This document shows positions 35,631 to 44,861 of a stretch of 64,000 nt of DNA, in pieces (the stretch's first letter is position 1; the number at the start of each line of letters is the position of its first letter). The position numbers were made by a program, and so were the translations under genes. Origin of the DNA: Phycisphaerales bacterium. Its GTDB lineage: Bacteria; Planctomycetota; Phycisphaerae; UBA1845; UTPLA1. The notes beneath the pieces are model-generated. The model saw only the letters and a list, made by a program, of their open reading frames with translations. It did not search any database and was not told the origin of the DNA. Location: positions 2,046,001 to 2,110,000 of the forward strand of contig JACKHI010000001.1 of NCBI GenBank assembly GCA_020639075.1. Direction: 5' to 3'.

Positions 35631-37913
35631 ATGCACACAAAACGCCTTTGGACCGCATTTCTGGTCGTGATTATCGGGTCGTTTGCCGTCCTCGGTTATT
35701 ACGGGGTCGAGCTATACCGCGAGGCGCCACCTGTCCCTGATCGGGTCGTAACCGATGAGGGTCGGGTGCTCTTTACCGGTAAAGACATTCGCGACGGCCA
35801 AAATGTTTGGCAATCTATCGGTGGCCAGGAAGTCGGCAGCATCTGGGGCCACGGTGCCTACATCGCCCCAGACTGGTCAGCGGACTGGCTCCACCGCGAG
35901 GCCACCTGGCTTCTCGATCGCTGGGCAACTGCCGAAAACGGCGAGCCCTACGCCACTCAACCCGCCGAAGTCCAGGCAGCGCTGCGGGAACGCCTGAAGG
36001 CAACGCTCCGGTCAAACACCTACGACCCTGAAACCGGCGAACTTGTCGTTTCCGACGTTCGAGCGGAGGCGATCAAAGCAGTCAGCGAACACTACGCCGC
36101 ATTGTTCGGGACCGATCCGGACTTTGATGGCCTTCGCGATGCTTACGCCATTCCGGCGGGCACGATAAAGGCGACCGAACGACAGGACCAGATGAACAGC
36201 TTCTTCTTCTGGTCCTCCTGGGCGTGTTCGACCAATCGCCCGGGCATGGCGATCACTTACACGAACAACTGGCCGGCGGAGGAACTCATCGATAACCGAC
36301 CGACAGGTTCCATCGTCATTTGGTCGGTGATCAGCTTCGTGCTGCTCCTCGCCGGCATTGGCGCTCTCGCCTGGTATTTCGCGGTTCAACGCAAAGGCGA
36401 AGAGGAAGAGAGCGGCGTGCCGGATCGAGATCCGCTCCTGGCACTAAACCCAACGCCTTCCATGCGGGCCACGTTGAAGTACTTCTGGGTTGTCGCCGCC
36501 CTGATCCTGGCGCAAGTGGGGCTGGGCGCCGTCACGGCCCACTACGGCGTGGAAGGATCAGGGTTCTACGGTTTCCCGCTCGCGGAATATCTGCCCTACG
36601 CGGTCACAAGGACCTGGCATACGCAACTCGCAATCTTCTGGATCGCGACGGCGTGGCTGGCGACTGGCTTGTTCATCGCCCCGGCTGTCTCGGGTTACGA
36701 GCCCAAGTTCCAGCGCCTCGGCGTCAACGTACTGTTTGTCTGCCTGCTGGTTATCGTCGTTGGATCGCTATTCGGTCAGTGGCTGGGCGTACAGCAGCGC
36801 CTTGGATTCGAGGCAAATTTCTGGTTCGGCCATCAGGGCCTCGAATATGTCGATCTCGGACGTTTCTGGCAGGTCTTTCTCTTTGTCGGCCTGTTCCTAT
36901 GGTTGTTCCTGATGGTTCGCGCCCTGTTGCCGGCGTTCAAGAAACCGGGGGAGAGTCGCAGCCTGCTCGGCATGTTTGTCGTTGCGTCGGCCGCCATCGC
37001 CATGTTCTACGGCGCGGGCCTCATGTGGGGGAGACAGACAAATCTGGCGATCATCGAGTACTGGCGTTGGTGGGTGGTTCATCTGTGGGTCGAAGGCTTC
37101 TTCGAGGTCTTCGCAACAGTCGTTATCGCCTTCCTCTTCACGCGAATGGGTTTGCTGCGATCCCGAACGGCGACTTCTGCCGTGCTCTTTTCGAGCACGA
37201 TCTTCCTCGCCGGCGGCATCATTGGCACGTTCCATCACCTGTACTTCACCGGGACGCCAACGGCAATCCTCGCACTCGGCGCCACGTTCAGTGCTCTCGA
37301 AGTCGTCCCACTCGTGCTCATCGGTTTCGAGGCTTATGAGAACCTAACCCTCAGCCGATCACGCCCGTGGGTCGTCGCATACAAGTGGCCGATCTATTTT
37401 TTCGTCGCCGTCGCGTTCTGGAATCTCATCGGCGCCGGTTTGTTCGGTTTTCTCATCAACCCGCCAATCGCCCTTTACTACATGCAAGGTTTGAACACGA
37501 CGCCGGTTCACGGACATACGGCTCTGTTCGGCGTGTATGGAATGCTGGGTATCGGCCTGATGCTCTTCTGCCTGAAGGGGCTCGCTACAAGAAACGTCTG
37601 GCGCACAAAGTATCTGTCGTTCGCGTTCTGGAGTATCAACATCGGGCTCGCCCTCATGGTGCTGATCAGCCTGTTGCCTGTGGGACTTCTGCAAACGTGG
37701 GCGAGCGTTGAACGCGGACTCTGGTACGCGCGTTCCGCGGAATTCCTTCAGACGCCCACCATGGAAGTCCTGAGGTGGCTTCGCGTCGTCGGGGATACCA
37801 TCTTCGCCGCCGGAATCGTGTCACTTTGTTGGTTCGTGCTCGGATTGAAGACTGGATGGTCATTGCAGCCAGACAAAGACGCTGCCATCGAGGCCCTGCC
37901 TGCGACCGCCTGA
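35631..37913 (+). CDS. norB: Quinol-dependent nitric oxide reductase (qNor)
   Basis: About 760 residues. The single-subunit enzyme reduces 2 NO to N2O with quinol electrons in the cytoplasmic membrane. An N-terminal membrane helix is followed by a roughly 200-residue periplasmic domain (NVWQSIGGQEVGSIWGHGAY), then about 13 membrane helices typical of the haem-copper superfamily. Visible metal ligands: WHTQLAIFW (low-spin haem His), VHLWVEGFFEVF (His and Glu at the FeB site), TFHHLYFTGTP (two FeB His) and HGHTALFG (haem His). The ATG at 35631 is chosen (GAGG 12 nt upstream); 35622 is possible. It is divergent from the Rrf2-hemerythrin gene and 54 bp before ric. Confidence 0.95.
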   Translation: MHTKRLWTAFLVVIIGSFAVLGYYGVELYREAPPVPDRVVTDEGRVLFTGKDIRDGQNVWQSIGGQEVGSIWGHGAYIAPDWSADWLHREATWLLDRWATAENGEPYATQPAEVQAALRERLKATLRSNTYDPETGELVVSDVRAEAIKAVSEHYAALFGTDPDFDGLRDAYAIPAGTIKATERQDQMNSFFFWSSWACSTNRPGMAITYTNNWPAEELIDNRPTGSIVIWSVISFVLLLAGIGALAWYFAVQRKGEEEESGVPDRDPLLALNPTPSMRATLKYFWVVAALILAQVGLGAVTAHYGVEGSGFYGFPLAEYLPYAVTRTWHTQLAIFWIATAWLATGLFIAPAVSGYEPKFQRLGVNVLFVCLLVIVVGSLFGQWLGVQQRLGFEANFWFGHQGLEYVDLGRFWQVFLFVGLFLWLFLMVRALLPAFKKPGESRSLLGMFVVASAAIAMFYGAGLMWGRQTNLAIIEYWRWWVVHLWVEGFFEVFATVVIAFLFTRMGLLRSRTATSAVLFSSTIFLAGGIIGTFHHLYFTGTPTAILALGATFSALEVVPLVLIGFEAYENLTLSRSRPWVVAYKWPIYFFVAVAFWNLIGAGLFGFLINPPIALYYMQGLNTTPVHGHTALFGVYGMLGIGLMLFCLKGLATRNVWRTKYLSFAFWSINIGLALMVLISLLPVGLLQTWASVERGLWYARSAEFLQTPTMEVLRWLRVVGDTIFAAGIVSLCWFVLGLKTGWSLQPDKDAAIEALPATA

Positions 37914-37967
37914 TGCCAGGAACAAGACAAGTCAATCTCAGAGACCCAATACTACGGAGCCATATCA

Positions 37968-38714
37968 ATGCAGAAGAACGAATTGCTGAAGAAGACTGTT
38001 GCGGAGTTGGTTGTCGAACGCCCGGAGCGTTCCCGCATTTTTGAAAGGTTCGGGATCGACTACTGCTGCGGTGGAAAACGGCCGCTGAACGATGCCTGCA
38101 GGGCGACAGGCGCGTCTCCCGACGCAGTCGTCGACGCCCTGATCGAATCCAGTCAAACTGATCAATCGGGCATCGAAACCGACTGGTCAACCGCAAGCAT
38201 GGGCGATTTGATCGACCATATCGTGACGAAGCACCATGCCTATCTCCGCACTGAACTGCCGCGTCTGAGTCAGATGGGAGAAAAGGTCGCTCGGGTTCAC
38301 GGCGAACGATTTACATGGCTGCGAGAATGCCATCGAACCTTCGAAGGCCTTCGCGCCGAGCTGGAGCAGCACATGATGAAGGAGGAACGCGTGCTGTTTC
38401 CGATGATCAAGGAACTCGAAAACGCCAACGGCGAAGTGTCGTTGCATTGTGGAAATCTCAATGCCCCGATCTCCGTCATGGAACACGAACACGACAACGC
38501 GGGACAGGCACTGAGTACCCTGCGCCGACTCACGAGCGCATTCGTACCGCCGGAAGACGCCTGCAACACGTTCCGCGCCTGGCTGCACGGACTCGCCGAG
38601 CTCGAGTCGGACCTGCATCAGCACATTCACAAGGAAAACAACGTACTCTTCCCGCGTGCCCAGGCGCTGGAAGCGAATCCTTCTCCGGCAACGACATCAG
38701 CCGAACCTGCCTGA
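37968..38714 (+). CDS. ric: Iron-sulfur cluster repair di-iron protein (RIC/YtfE/ScdA)
   Basis: 248 residues. The protein restores iron-sulfur clusters damaged by NO or peroxide and acts in the cytoplasm. The N-terminal ScdA_N/DUF542 domain carries the signature FGIDYCCGG (Cys33-Cys34). The C-terminal hemerythrin-like domain has the diiron ligands (TKHHAYLRTEL, EQHMMKEERVLFPM, MEHEHDNAG, LHQHIHKENNVLFPRA). Size and layout match E. coli YtfE plus a short tail. It is the second gene of the norB unit and so is probably induced with it by NO. Nearby Fe-S enzymes (NadA, MoaA, NxrA/B) are natural clients. Confidence 0.96.
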   Translation: MQKNELLKKTVAELVVERPERSRIFERFGIDYCCGGKRPLNDACRATGASPDAVVDALIESSQTDQSGIETDWSTASMGDLIDHIVTKHHAYLRTELPRLSQMGEKVARVHGERFTWLRECHRTFEGLRAELEQHMMKEERVLFPMIKELENANGEVSLHCGNLNAPISVMEHEHDNAGQALSTLRRLTSAFVPPEDACNTFRAWLHGLAELESDLHQHIHKENNVLFPRAQALEANPSPATTSAEPA

Positions 38715-38897
38715 TAGACGCTGACAGATTTCGCAGTGTGTGCCGATCAATTCGTAGAGCGTCGGTCACACTTGAGCCGGTATCGGAGCAACAGCCGGGC
38801 GATTCACAAGTGAGTCGCGCCGGCTGCCTCTCTGAAGTTAGGTCTTGGCGTCAGATGATGATATGGGCAGGTCAGGCGTCGCAATCCCAACACCCGC

Positions 38898-38926
38898 TTG
38901 ACAACCCTCATTCCCCCAACTACACC
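38898..38926 (+). promoter_or_regulatory. Sigma-70-type promoter for nadB
   Basis: TTGACA (38898-38903), 17 bp, TACACC (38921-38926), 50 bp upstream of the nadB start. The -35 is perfect and the -10 weak. No NO-type inverted repeat overlaps it. Confidence 0.5.
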
Positions 38927-38975
38927 GGCGGGACTGGCTGTCACGCGAAAATTGGCACAGCCAACGGAAATCCGG

Positions 38976-40631
38976 ATGCGTCACAGAAGCAGCAAAGGCG
39001 TTCAGTCAAAACGCGCGGATGTGCTTGTCATCGGATCGGGCGTCGCTGGTCTGCGCTGCTCCCTCGCCGCGTCGCAGCACGGGCGCGTCATACTGACTTG
39101 CAAGGATTCGCTCGACGTCTCCAATTCTCAATACGCCCAGGGTGGTATCGCGATCCCTGTCGATAACGACGACGATGTCGCGGCGCACATTGACGATACG
39201 ATAACGACCGGGTGCGGTTTGTCCGATCGTACCGTCGTGGCGTTTGTGATCGGGCGAGCCCGCCACGCACTCGATGAGCTGCGGTCCTGGGGGGTTGCGT
39301 TTGATGATTGCGACGGCGAACTTTCGCTCGGGCGCGAGGGAGGGCACTCACGGAATCGAATCGTCCACGCAGGTGGAGATTCGACCGGCAAGGCGCTGAG
39401 CGACGTCCTGACAGATCGCGTCCGGGCTACGGATTCCATAGAAGTTTGCGAGCACGTCTTCATAACTGATCTGATCGTTAACGGCAGACGTTGCGTTGGT
39501 GCAATCGGGCTGACGGAATCGAACGAGCGTTTGCGCTTCCTGGCGAACCGCACTGTCATTGCGTCGGGCGGCGCAGGTGATCTATTCCTGAAGACGACGA
39601 ATCCACCCGGCGCAACAGCCGATGGATGGGCGATCGCCCTGCGAGCCGGCGCGAGCGTCCGGGATCTGGAATTCATGCAGTTTCACCCGACGGCACTGCT
39701 GACGAGTTCGCCGCGTCATCCCCTCATCAGCGAAGCCGTTCGAGGCGAAGGCGGTCTTCTCGTCGATCGGAACGGTTGGCGATTCATGGAGCAATACCAC
39801 CCGATGGCGGAATTGGCGCCGCGCGACGTCGTCAGCCGCGCCATCTGTCAGGAGATGAAAAAGTCGGACGGCATGCCGATGAACATCGATGTCCGCCATC
39901 TTCCATCAGGCCTTTTCGCAAAGCGATTTCCGCGAATCGACAAGGCTTGCCGCGACCATGGGTTCGATCCCGCGCGTGAATTGATTCCCATATGTCCCGC
40001 CGCGCATTACGCAATCGGAGGGATCAAGGTCGATCTCGACGGCCGATCCACTCTTGACGGCCTACTGGCGTGTGGCGAAGCGGCATCAACCGGCATGCAC
40101 GGCGCCAATCGACTTGCAAGCAACTCGTTACTCGAAGCCCTGGTGTTGGGCGAAGTGACGGGCAACACAGCGGGCCGTGATGCGGCCGCGGGACCTGAGC
40201 TATCTGCGATCCTCCCGATCCACCGGCTCAAGTTGGCGATTCGTGACGAAACGACCCTTCTCAAGGAATCCAAGCGGCAAATCCAGGAATTGTTGTGGAA
40301 GTTTTGCGGCGTGGAACGCGACTGTGAGGGACTCGAACGCGCTGCCGAAGTCCTTTCTTCGTTCACGATGTCGAACGAGGAAGCGTCCGGCGAAACTCGC
40401 GCCACACGGGAATTCGCGAACATCCACCTAGTCGCCCGCGCAATTGTTGCTGCCGCGTTGACGCGGACTGAGTCGCGCGGTGTGCATTTCCGACGCGACT
40501 TCCCGGAATTGGACGACGCAAACTGGCGACGGAGAATCGAACTCGGGCTGAGTCCGACCGGCGATTTGACGTCCTACGTCTGCGACGGAGACTGCTTCAA
40601 AGTCCGCCCGCGGGCCGATCAACGCAGGTAA
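38976..40631 (+). CDS. nadB: L-aspartate oxidase
   Basis: About 551 residues from the ATG at 38976 (GGAAA upstream; the longer frame has no site). This FAD enzyme oxidises L-aspartate to iminoaspartate, the first step of de novo NAD synthesis, and can pass electrons to O2 or fumarate. Seen: dinucleotide site VLVIGSGVAGLRCSLAA, the flavin/substrate phrases SQYAQGGIAIP, HFTPT-like FMQFHPTALL, and AHYAIGGIKVD, GEAASTGMHGANRLASNSL. Length fits the family. It runs toward nadA (stops 51 bp apart), so the two enzymes of the same two-step path are convergent rather than in one operon. Confidence 0.95.
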   Translation: MRHRSSKGVQSKRADVLVIGSGVAGLRCSLAASQHGRVILTCKDSLDVSNSQYAQGGIAIPVDNDDDVAAHIDDTITTGCGLSDRTVVAFVIGRARHALDELRSWGVAFDDCDGELSLGREGGHSRNRIVHAGGDSTGKALSDVLTDRVRATDSIEVCEHVFITDLIVNGRRCVGAIGLTESNERLRFLANRTVIASGGAGDLFLKTTNPPGATADGWAIALRAGASVRDLEFMQFHPTALLTSSPRHPLISEAVRGEGGLLVDRNGWRFMEQYHPMAELAPRDVVSRAICQEMKKSDGMPMNIDVRHLPSGLFAKRFPRIDKACRDHGFDPARELIPICPAAHYAIGGIKVDLDGRSTLDGLLACGEAASTGMHGANRLASNSLLEALVLGEVTGNTAGRDAAAGPELSAILPIHRLKLAIRDETTLLKESKRQIQELLWKFCGVERDCEGLERAAEVLSSFTMSNEEASGETRATREFANIHLVARAIVAAALTRTESRGVHFRRDFPELDDANWRRRIELGLSPTGDLTSYVCDGDCFKVRPRADQRR

Positions 40632-40682
40632 ATGCGTGGCTCATGCGGGAATTCGCTTGCACCTTGTCGCGCATGGATCCTA

Positions 40683-41780
40683 TCAATTGGCGGACGTCGC
40701 CGTTACCTCAGACCTCACGCTGGAGCGACCTATGCGCAGCATGTAATCCAGCGCGTTACGCGCCTTGGCCGCAATTTCCGTTGGGACTTCGATCTCGTGA
40801 ATTCCGCGTTCCAGTGAGGCCAGCGTGTCCTCAAGCGTGATCGTCTTCATGTGCGGGCAGCGAACGCTGCACAAGCGGAGCATCTCCTTGCCTGGATTCT
40901 CGGCGCAGATGTTGTCGCCCATACTGCACTCCGTCAGCAAGAGGAATCGCTTGGCGCCGGATTCCCGTACGTGGCGGATCATTGCCGACGTGCTGCCCGA
41001 AAAATCGGCAGCGGCGACAACGTCCGGCGCGCACTCGGGGTGAGCCAGGACAGCGACATCCGGAAAATCGGCGCGGCTGCGCCGGATGTCGTCGACAGTA
41101 AACTGCTCATGCACCTCGCAGCGGCCGCGCCAGCCAACGATCGTGTAATCAAGATCCGGATCATTTGTCGATATGTCCGAGGCGTCGGCAACCGGAAAGA
41201 GAATGCGACGTCCCGTTTCGCGCGCGACGTTGCCGGCCAGGAACTCGTCCGGGAGAAAGATGACGGCCGGCGCGTTGAATGATTCGACGACGGCGGCCGC
41301 GTTGCTGGACGTGCAGCAGGCATCGCTCTCGGCTTTCACTTCGGCGTAGGTGTTGACATACGTGACGACGGGAACCCCGGGATATCGGCGTCGAAGCTCG
41401 CGGATGTCCTCCGCGCTGATGCTGGACGCGAGCGAACAGCCGGCTTCCAGCGACGGCAGGAGCACTGTCTTTGTAGGCGAAAGAATCTTCGCCGTCTCGG
41501 CCATGAACCGGACGCCGCAAAAGACGATGATATCTGCCGTGGACTGCGCCGCGATTCGGCTCAGTTCAAGCGAGTCACCGACGAAATCCGCAACACCATG
41601 ATACAAGGTCGGCTCCATGTAGTTATGGCCGAGTATGACGACATTGCGGCTTTTCTTGAGTTGGTTGATCTGAAAGACGATTTCGGCCTTGCAGAGCAAT
41701 TCAAAGTCCGGAACGAGATCACCAAGCCGACGCTGAAGTTCCACAAACGTAGCGCCGACCGTCCTGGCATCGATACTCAC
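40683..41780 (-). CDS. nadA: Quinolinate synthase
   Basis: About 365 residues from GTG at 41780, which has AAGGGG about 7 nt upstream; an in-frame TTG at 41873 would add 31 residues that the family does not need. The [4Fe-4S] enzyme condenses iminoaspartate with dihydroxyacetone phosphate to quinolinate. Markers: VILGHNYMEP, LLPSLEAGCSLASS, VTYVNTYAEVKAESDACCTS, FLPDEFLAGNV, LTECSMGDNI and LCSVRCPHMK, including the three cluster cysteines. It is the last gene of the NXR operon, following moaA, so its expression is probably tied to the NO-responsive promoter at 53.6 kb. Confidence 0.93.
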   Translation of the reverse strand: MSIDARTVGATFVELQRRLGDLVPDFELLCKAEIVFQINQLKKSRNVVILGHNYMEPTLYHGVADFVGDSLELSRIAAQSTADIIVFCGVRFMAETAKILSPTKTVLLPSLEAGCSLASSISAEDIRELRRRYPGVPVVTYVNTYAEVKAESDACCTSSNAAAVVESFNAPAVIFLPDEFLAGNVARETGRRILFPVADASDISTNDPDLDYTIVGWRGRCEVHEQFTVDDIRRSRADFPDVAVLAHPECAPDVVAAADFSGSTSAMIRHVRESGAKRFLLLTECSMGDNICAENPGKEMLRLCSVRCPHMKTITLEDTLASLERGIHEIEVPTEIAAKARNALDYMLRIGRSSVRSEVTATSAN

Positions 41781-41878
41781 GTCATTGCCCCTTCTATACC
41801 TCTGGAACGTCGCCGACAGGATGTGCCAATCGCGTTGTACTTGCGGATGCGCATGCCGTGTCTTGAGACTCAAAGCAA

Positions 41879-42892
41879 TTATCCGCCCAGTTGAATCATC
41901 TGAACAGTCTGTACGGTTCCTCGCTGCTGCTTCGACTCGGCCGCGTTCTGAATCTGTTCGCCTAGGGACTCCCTGTCAAGATGACCATCCCGCCACGCGG
42001 AGCGAACATCCACATGAAAGTTTCCCAGCAAGCATGGAAATAATTTTCCATCCGCGGTCAGCCGGATGCGCCTGCAGGAAGAGCAAAACGGCTCCGTGAC
42101 GGGTGCAATCGTCCCGATGATCCCCTGCAATCCGCCGGACGTCGCCCGGAATCGTGAAGCGGTCGCCCCCGGGGAACTGGGAATCGGCGTCAACTCAAAC
42201 GATGCCGATAGCTGCCTTCGAATGTCGAATGCGGAAACGAATCGGGCTCGGTTAAACGGCCCGGCAGGCCCGATCGGCATTGCTTCCAGAAACCGAATTT
42301 CCGATCCATGGGCAATGGCCCAGCGCGCCATATTCTGTACTTCGGCATCGTTGAGTCCTCGCAACACGACTGTGTTGATCTTCGGCGATGGGAATCCCGC
42401 CTCACTGGCCACTCTCAAGCTTTCGAGTACGTCGGAGAGGCGGCCACCCGTTATTTTCTGATAGCAGTCTGCATTCAACGAATCCAGAGACAAGTTCAGG
42501 CGATCGAGGCCAGCAGATCGCAGCGACTGAGCAACGCGCGAAAGCCGCCGTCCGTTGGTCGTCACGGCGAGCGACAGTTCGGGACACGCAGCCCGTATCG
42601 ACTCAATCAATCGAGGAAGCGGCGGATAGAGTAGTGGCTCCCCGCCTGTCAGGCGCAGGTGCGAGAGACCATGATGATCATAGAGATACCGGACAAATTC
42701 GATGCGCTGTCCGTCGTTGAGATCCAAGTTAGGCTTGCCGTAAACTGATCGAGCGTTCGGTCGACAATAGATGCATTTGAGGTCACACGCACTGGTAACT
42801 GACATACGAAGGTGGTCGATCCGACGCCCGAATGCGTCGATGAGCGGATCGGGAGTTCCAGCGCGATTGTCGTTCATCAACAACTGTGGCAC
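41879..42892 (-). CDS. moaA: GTP 3',8-cyclase (molybdenum cofactor biosynthesis MoaA)
   Basis: 337 residues. This radical SAM enzyme starts molybdenum cofactor synthesis from GTP. The radical SAM cysteines are C36-x3-C40-x2-C43 (SACDLKCIYC), followed by HLRLTGGEPLL. The C-terminal second cluster is present (FCSSCRRIRLTADGKLFPCLLG), and the protein ends in Gly-Gly, the conserved tail inserted into the active site. It overlaps the Fe-S/TPR gene by 1 bp. Presence in the operon makes sense because NxrA needs a molybdopterin cofactor; no other moa/moe gene is in the window. Confidence 0.96.
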   Translation of the reverse strand: MPQLLMNDNRAGTPDPLIDAFGRRIDHLRMSVTSACDLKCIYCRPNARSVYGKPNLDLNDGQRIEFVRYLYDHHGLSHLRLTGGEPLLYPPLPRLIESIRAACPELSLAVTTNGRRLSRVAQSLRSAGLDRLNLSLDSLNADCYQKITGGRLSDVLESLRVASEAGFPSPKINTVVLRGLNDAEVQNMARWAIAHGSEIRFLEAMPIGPAGPFNRARFVSAFDIRRQLSASFELTPIPSSPGATASRFRATSGGLQGIIGTIAPVTEPFCSSCRRIRLTADGKLFPCLLGNFHVDVRSAWRDGHLDRESLGEQIQNAAESKQQRGTVQTVQMIQLGG

Positions 42893-44832
42893 TAATGCGT
42901 CCTTTCAGAGGATTGCTCGACGTGAATCGACGAGGCGCCCATTCGGTCTGACCTGTTCGGCCACGCCTCGATCGGAACCAACGTTTTCAGGAACGAGCGA
43001 AACGCCTGGGTCTGACTGTCATCGGGCTGGATCTTTAGCGCTTGGTCGATCGCCGTCGCCGCTTCGGTCAATCGCCCCGCCGACGCCAGCGCGACGGCGA
43101 GGTTGTAGTGCCCGTCGCCGAATTCGGGTCTCAGCCGCACGCACTCTTCGAGATGGTGGATGCCACGTTCGTGGGCTCCGATCTCGATCGAGATCGTCCC
43201 CATTTGATAGTGGGCCTCGACGAAGTCCGGATTTCGCTGCAAGGCCTTTTGAAGACTCAATACCGCCAGCTGTCGTTTTCCCTGTTTGTATTGGGCAACC
43301 GCCAACCCATGGTAAGACTCTGCACATGCGTCTTCCAATTCAATCGCGCGTTGAAACATCATCTCGGCAGACGCGAACCGCTCCTGGTGACTAAGCACGG
43401 AACCAAGCTTCGCCAGCAATAAGGGATCATGCGGCGATACGGCGAGCGATCGACGCCGCGACGATTCCGCGTTTGTCCAGTCCTTGCGCGCCGTGAAGAG
43501 ATCGCCCAGCATGCGTTCGACGCGATCCGGCACGATCAAACCCCACGAAGCGCCGCGACTCAGGCAGAGAATCGACTGGTCGACCGCTTCGGAGTCAACC
43601 TCTTGAGTGCCAAGGGCGCTCTGATAGAGTTGCTGTCCGCGGAAGACGTTGTAGTGCACCCATGCGGAGTGCATCGTGAATCCCACAACAGGCATGGCAG
43701 CCGCGACGAACAACTTGCCGAAACTTGTCATCGCGCCGGATCGCCTGAGCGCCCATCGGTTGAATCGGACGTCGGCGCGCGTGAAAAGTCGAACCACGAT
43801 GATCGCCGCGTACGAGAGCAGCGCGGCGATCGCGAGCGAGAGAAGGAATGGCACCAAATCGTACAGACCACGATATGTGAACAGGATGATGACAAACACC
43901 ATGCCAGCGAGCAGTTCCTCGGCAAGCGAGAAGTCAAACAGCTTCTGAACCTGTTTGGTGCCAACGATTCTCTTCAGCAGCGACGGCCTTCCGAAACCAA
44001 ATCGCAGCGTTTGCTGAGGACAGGCATTGATGCAGTCAAAGTCTTTCATGCACGCCGGATTGACGACCATCCCATATCGCTCAACCTCTTCGTGGACGCG
44101 AACATGCGACGTGCATGCGGCGGTGCACTTGGCGCACTGCGTGCAGTCCGGACCGACGCGGATTCGTCCCGGAGCCAGGCGGTCCGCCAAACCAAAGACT
44201 GCACCGTAGGGGCAGCCATACGCGCAGAACGAACGGGTGCCGAGCATGTAGACAATCAGGAATCCGCATACGAAGAAAGTGGTCAGCGCGATGCCCGGTC
44301 CCGGTAGATTTCGCCAGAAGTTCTCGGTCACGAATGACGCCCATCCGTCGGCATCCGTCGCGACGCGCATCGACGCCCTTTCCGTGCCCTGGGCGATGCG
44401 ACTGACCTGCGGCCACACGAACATGTACGCCGCGGCGATCATCGGGACCCACAGCAGCAATCTGCTGCGGATAGGTTTCGGCCGGATGCCGATCTTGCCG
44501 AGCATCCACGCCGACAGGTCCTGCAATGCGAGAATATGGCATCCCCAGGAACAGAAGAACCGGCCGACGATGGCCGTCGCCAGCACGGCGGCCATCATGA
44601 AGAGGAATCCGGCAGTGACGATGCCCAGTTCCAATGCGTGCATGACTTCATTGAACTCAAGCGGAGCGAGCGTCTTGCCGGAGAGCTTCCAATGCACGAT
44701 ATGCATGAATATGAGGACGTGGACTCCGAGTAGGGAGATGGCGCGCCACCGCGCGTACTTGTTGGGAGGCGCGGCGCAAGAACGCGGCACGCGGCGTTTT
44801 CGACGAAGTTGTCGCAATGGCCTGCGCGTCAT
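42892..44832 (-). CDS. NapH/NosR/CcoG-like polyferredoxin membrane protein fused to TPRs
   Basis: 646 residues. Membrane helices surround two CxxxC motifs (FFCSWGCHILALQD and SFCAYGCPYGAVFG), the hallmark of NapH/NosR/CcoG quinol-linked electron carriers. Two ferredoxin-like clusters follow (CTQCAKCTAACTSH; CMKDFDCINACP). After three or four further helices, residues about 440-620 are tetratricopeptide repeats (AYxxLAVAQYKQGKRQLAVL-like), an unusual fusion for this family. It may move electrons between the quinone pool and the NXR complex, or help maturation. It sits between the unknown 322-residue gene and moaA in the NXR operon. Confidence 0.85.
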   Translation of the reverse strand: MTRRPLRQLRRKRRVPRSCAAPPNKYARWRAISLLGVHVLIFMHIVHWKLSGKTLAPLEFNEVMHALELGIVTAGFLFMMAAVLATAIVGRFFCSWGCHILALQDLSAWMLGKIGIRPKPIRSRLLLWVPMIAAAYMFVWPQVSRIAQGTERASMRVATDADGWASFVTENFWRNLPGPGIALTTFFVCGFLIVYMLGTRSFCAYGCPYGAVFGLADRLAPGRIRVGPDCTQCAKCTAACTSHVRVHEEVERYGMVVNPACMKDFDCINACPQQTLRFGFGRPSLLKRIVGTKQVQKLFDFSLAEELLAGMVFVIILFTYRGLYDLVPFLLSLAIAALLSYAAIIVVRLFTRADVRFNRWALRRSGAMTSFGKLFVAAAMPVVGFTMHSAWVHYNVFRGQQLYQSALGTQEVDSEAVDQSILCLSRGASWGLIVPDRVERMLGDLFTARKDWTNAESSRRRSLAVSPHDPLLLAKLGSVLSHQERFASAEMMFQRAIELEDACAESYHGLAVAQYKQGKRQLAVLSLQKALQRNPDFVEAHYQMGTISIEIGAHERGIHHLEECVRLRPEFGDGHYNLAVALASAGRLTEAATAIDQALKIQPDDSQTQAFRSFLKTLVPIEAWPNRSDRMGASSIHVEQSSERTH

Positions 44833-44861
44833 TTTGAAGAGTTCGTGTTTCGATCACCCTG

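Noticed and set aside
41780..42892. A molybdenum cofactor riboswitch upstream of moaA
   Set aside because: moaA overlaps the preceding gene by 1 bp, so there is no leader that could fold.
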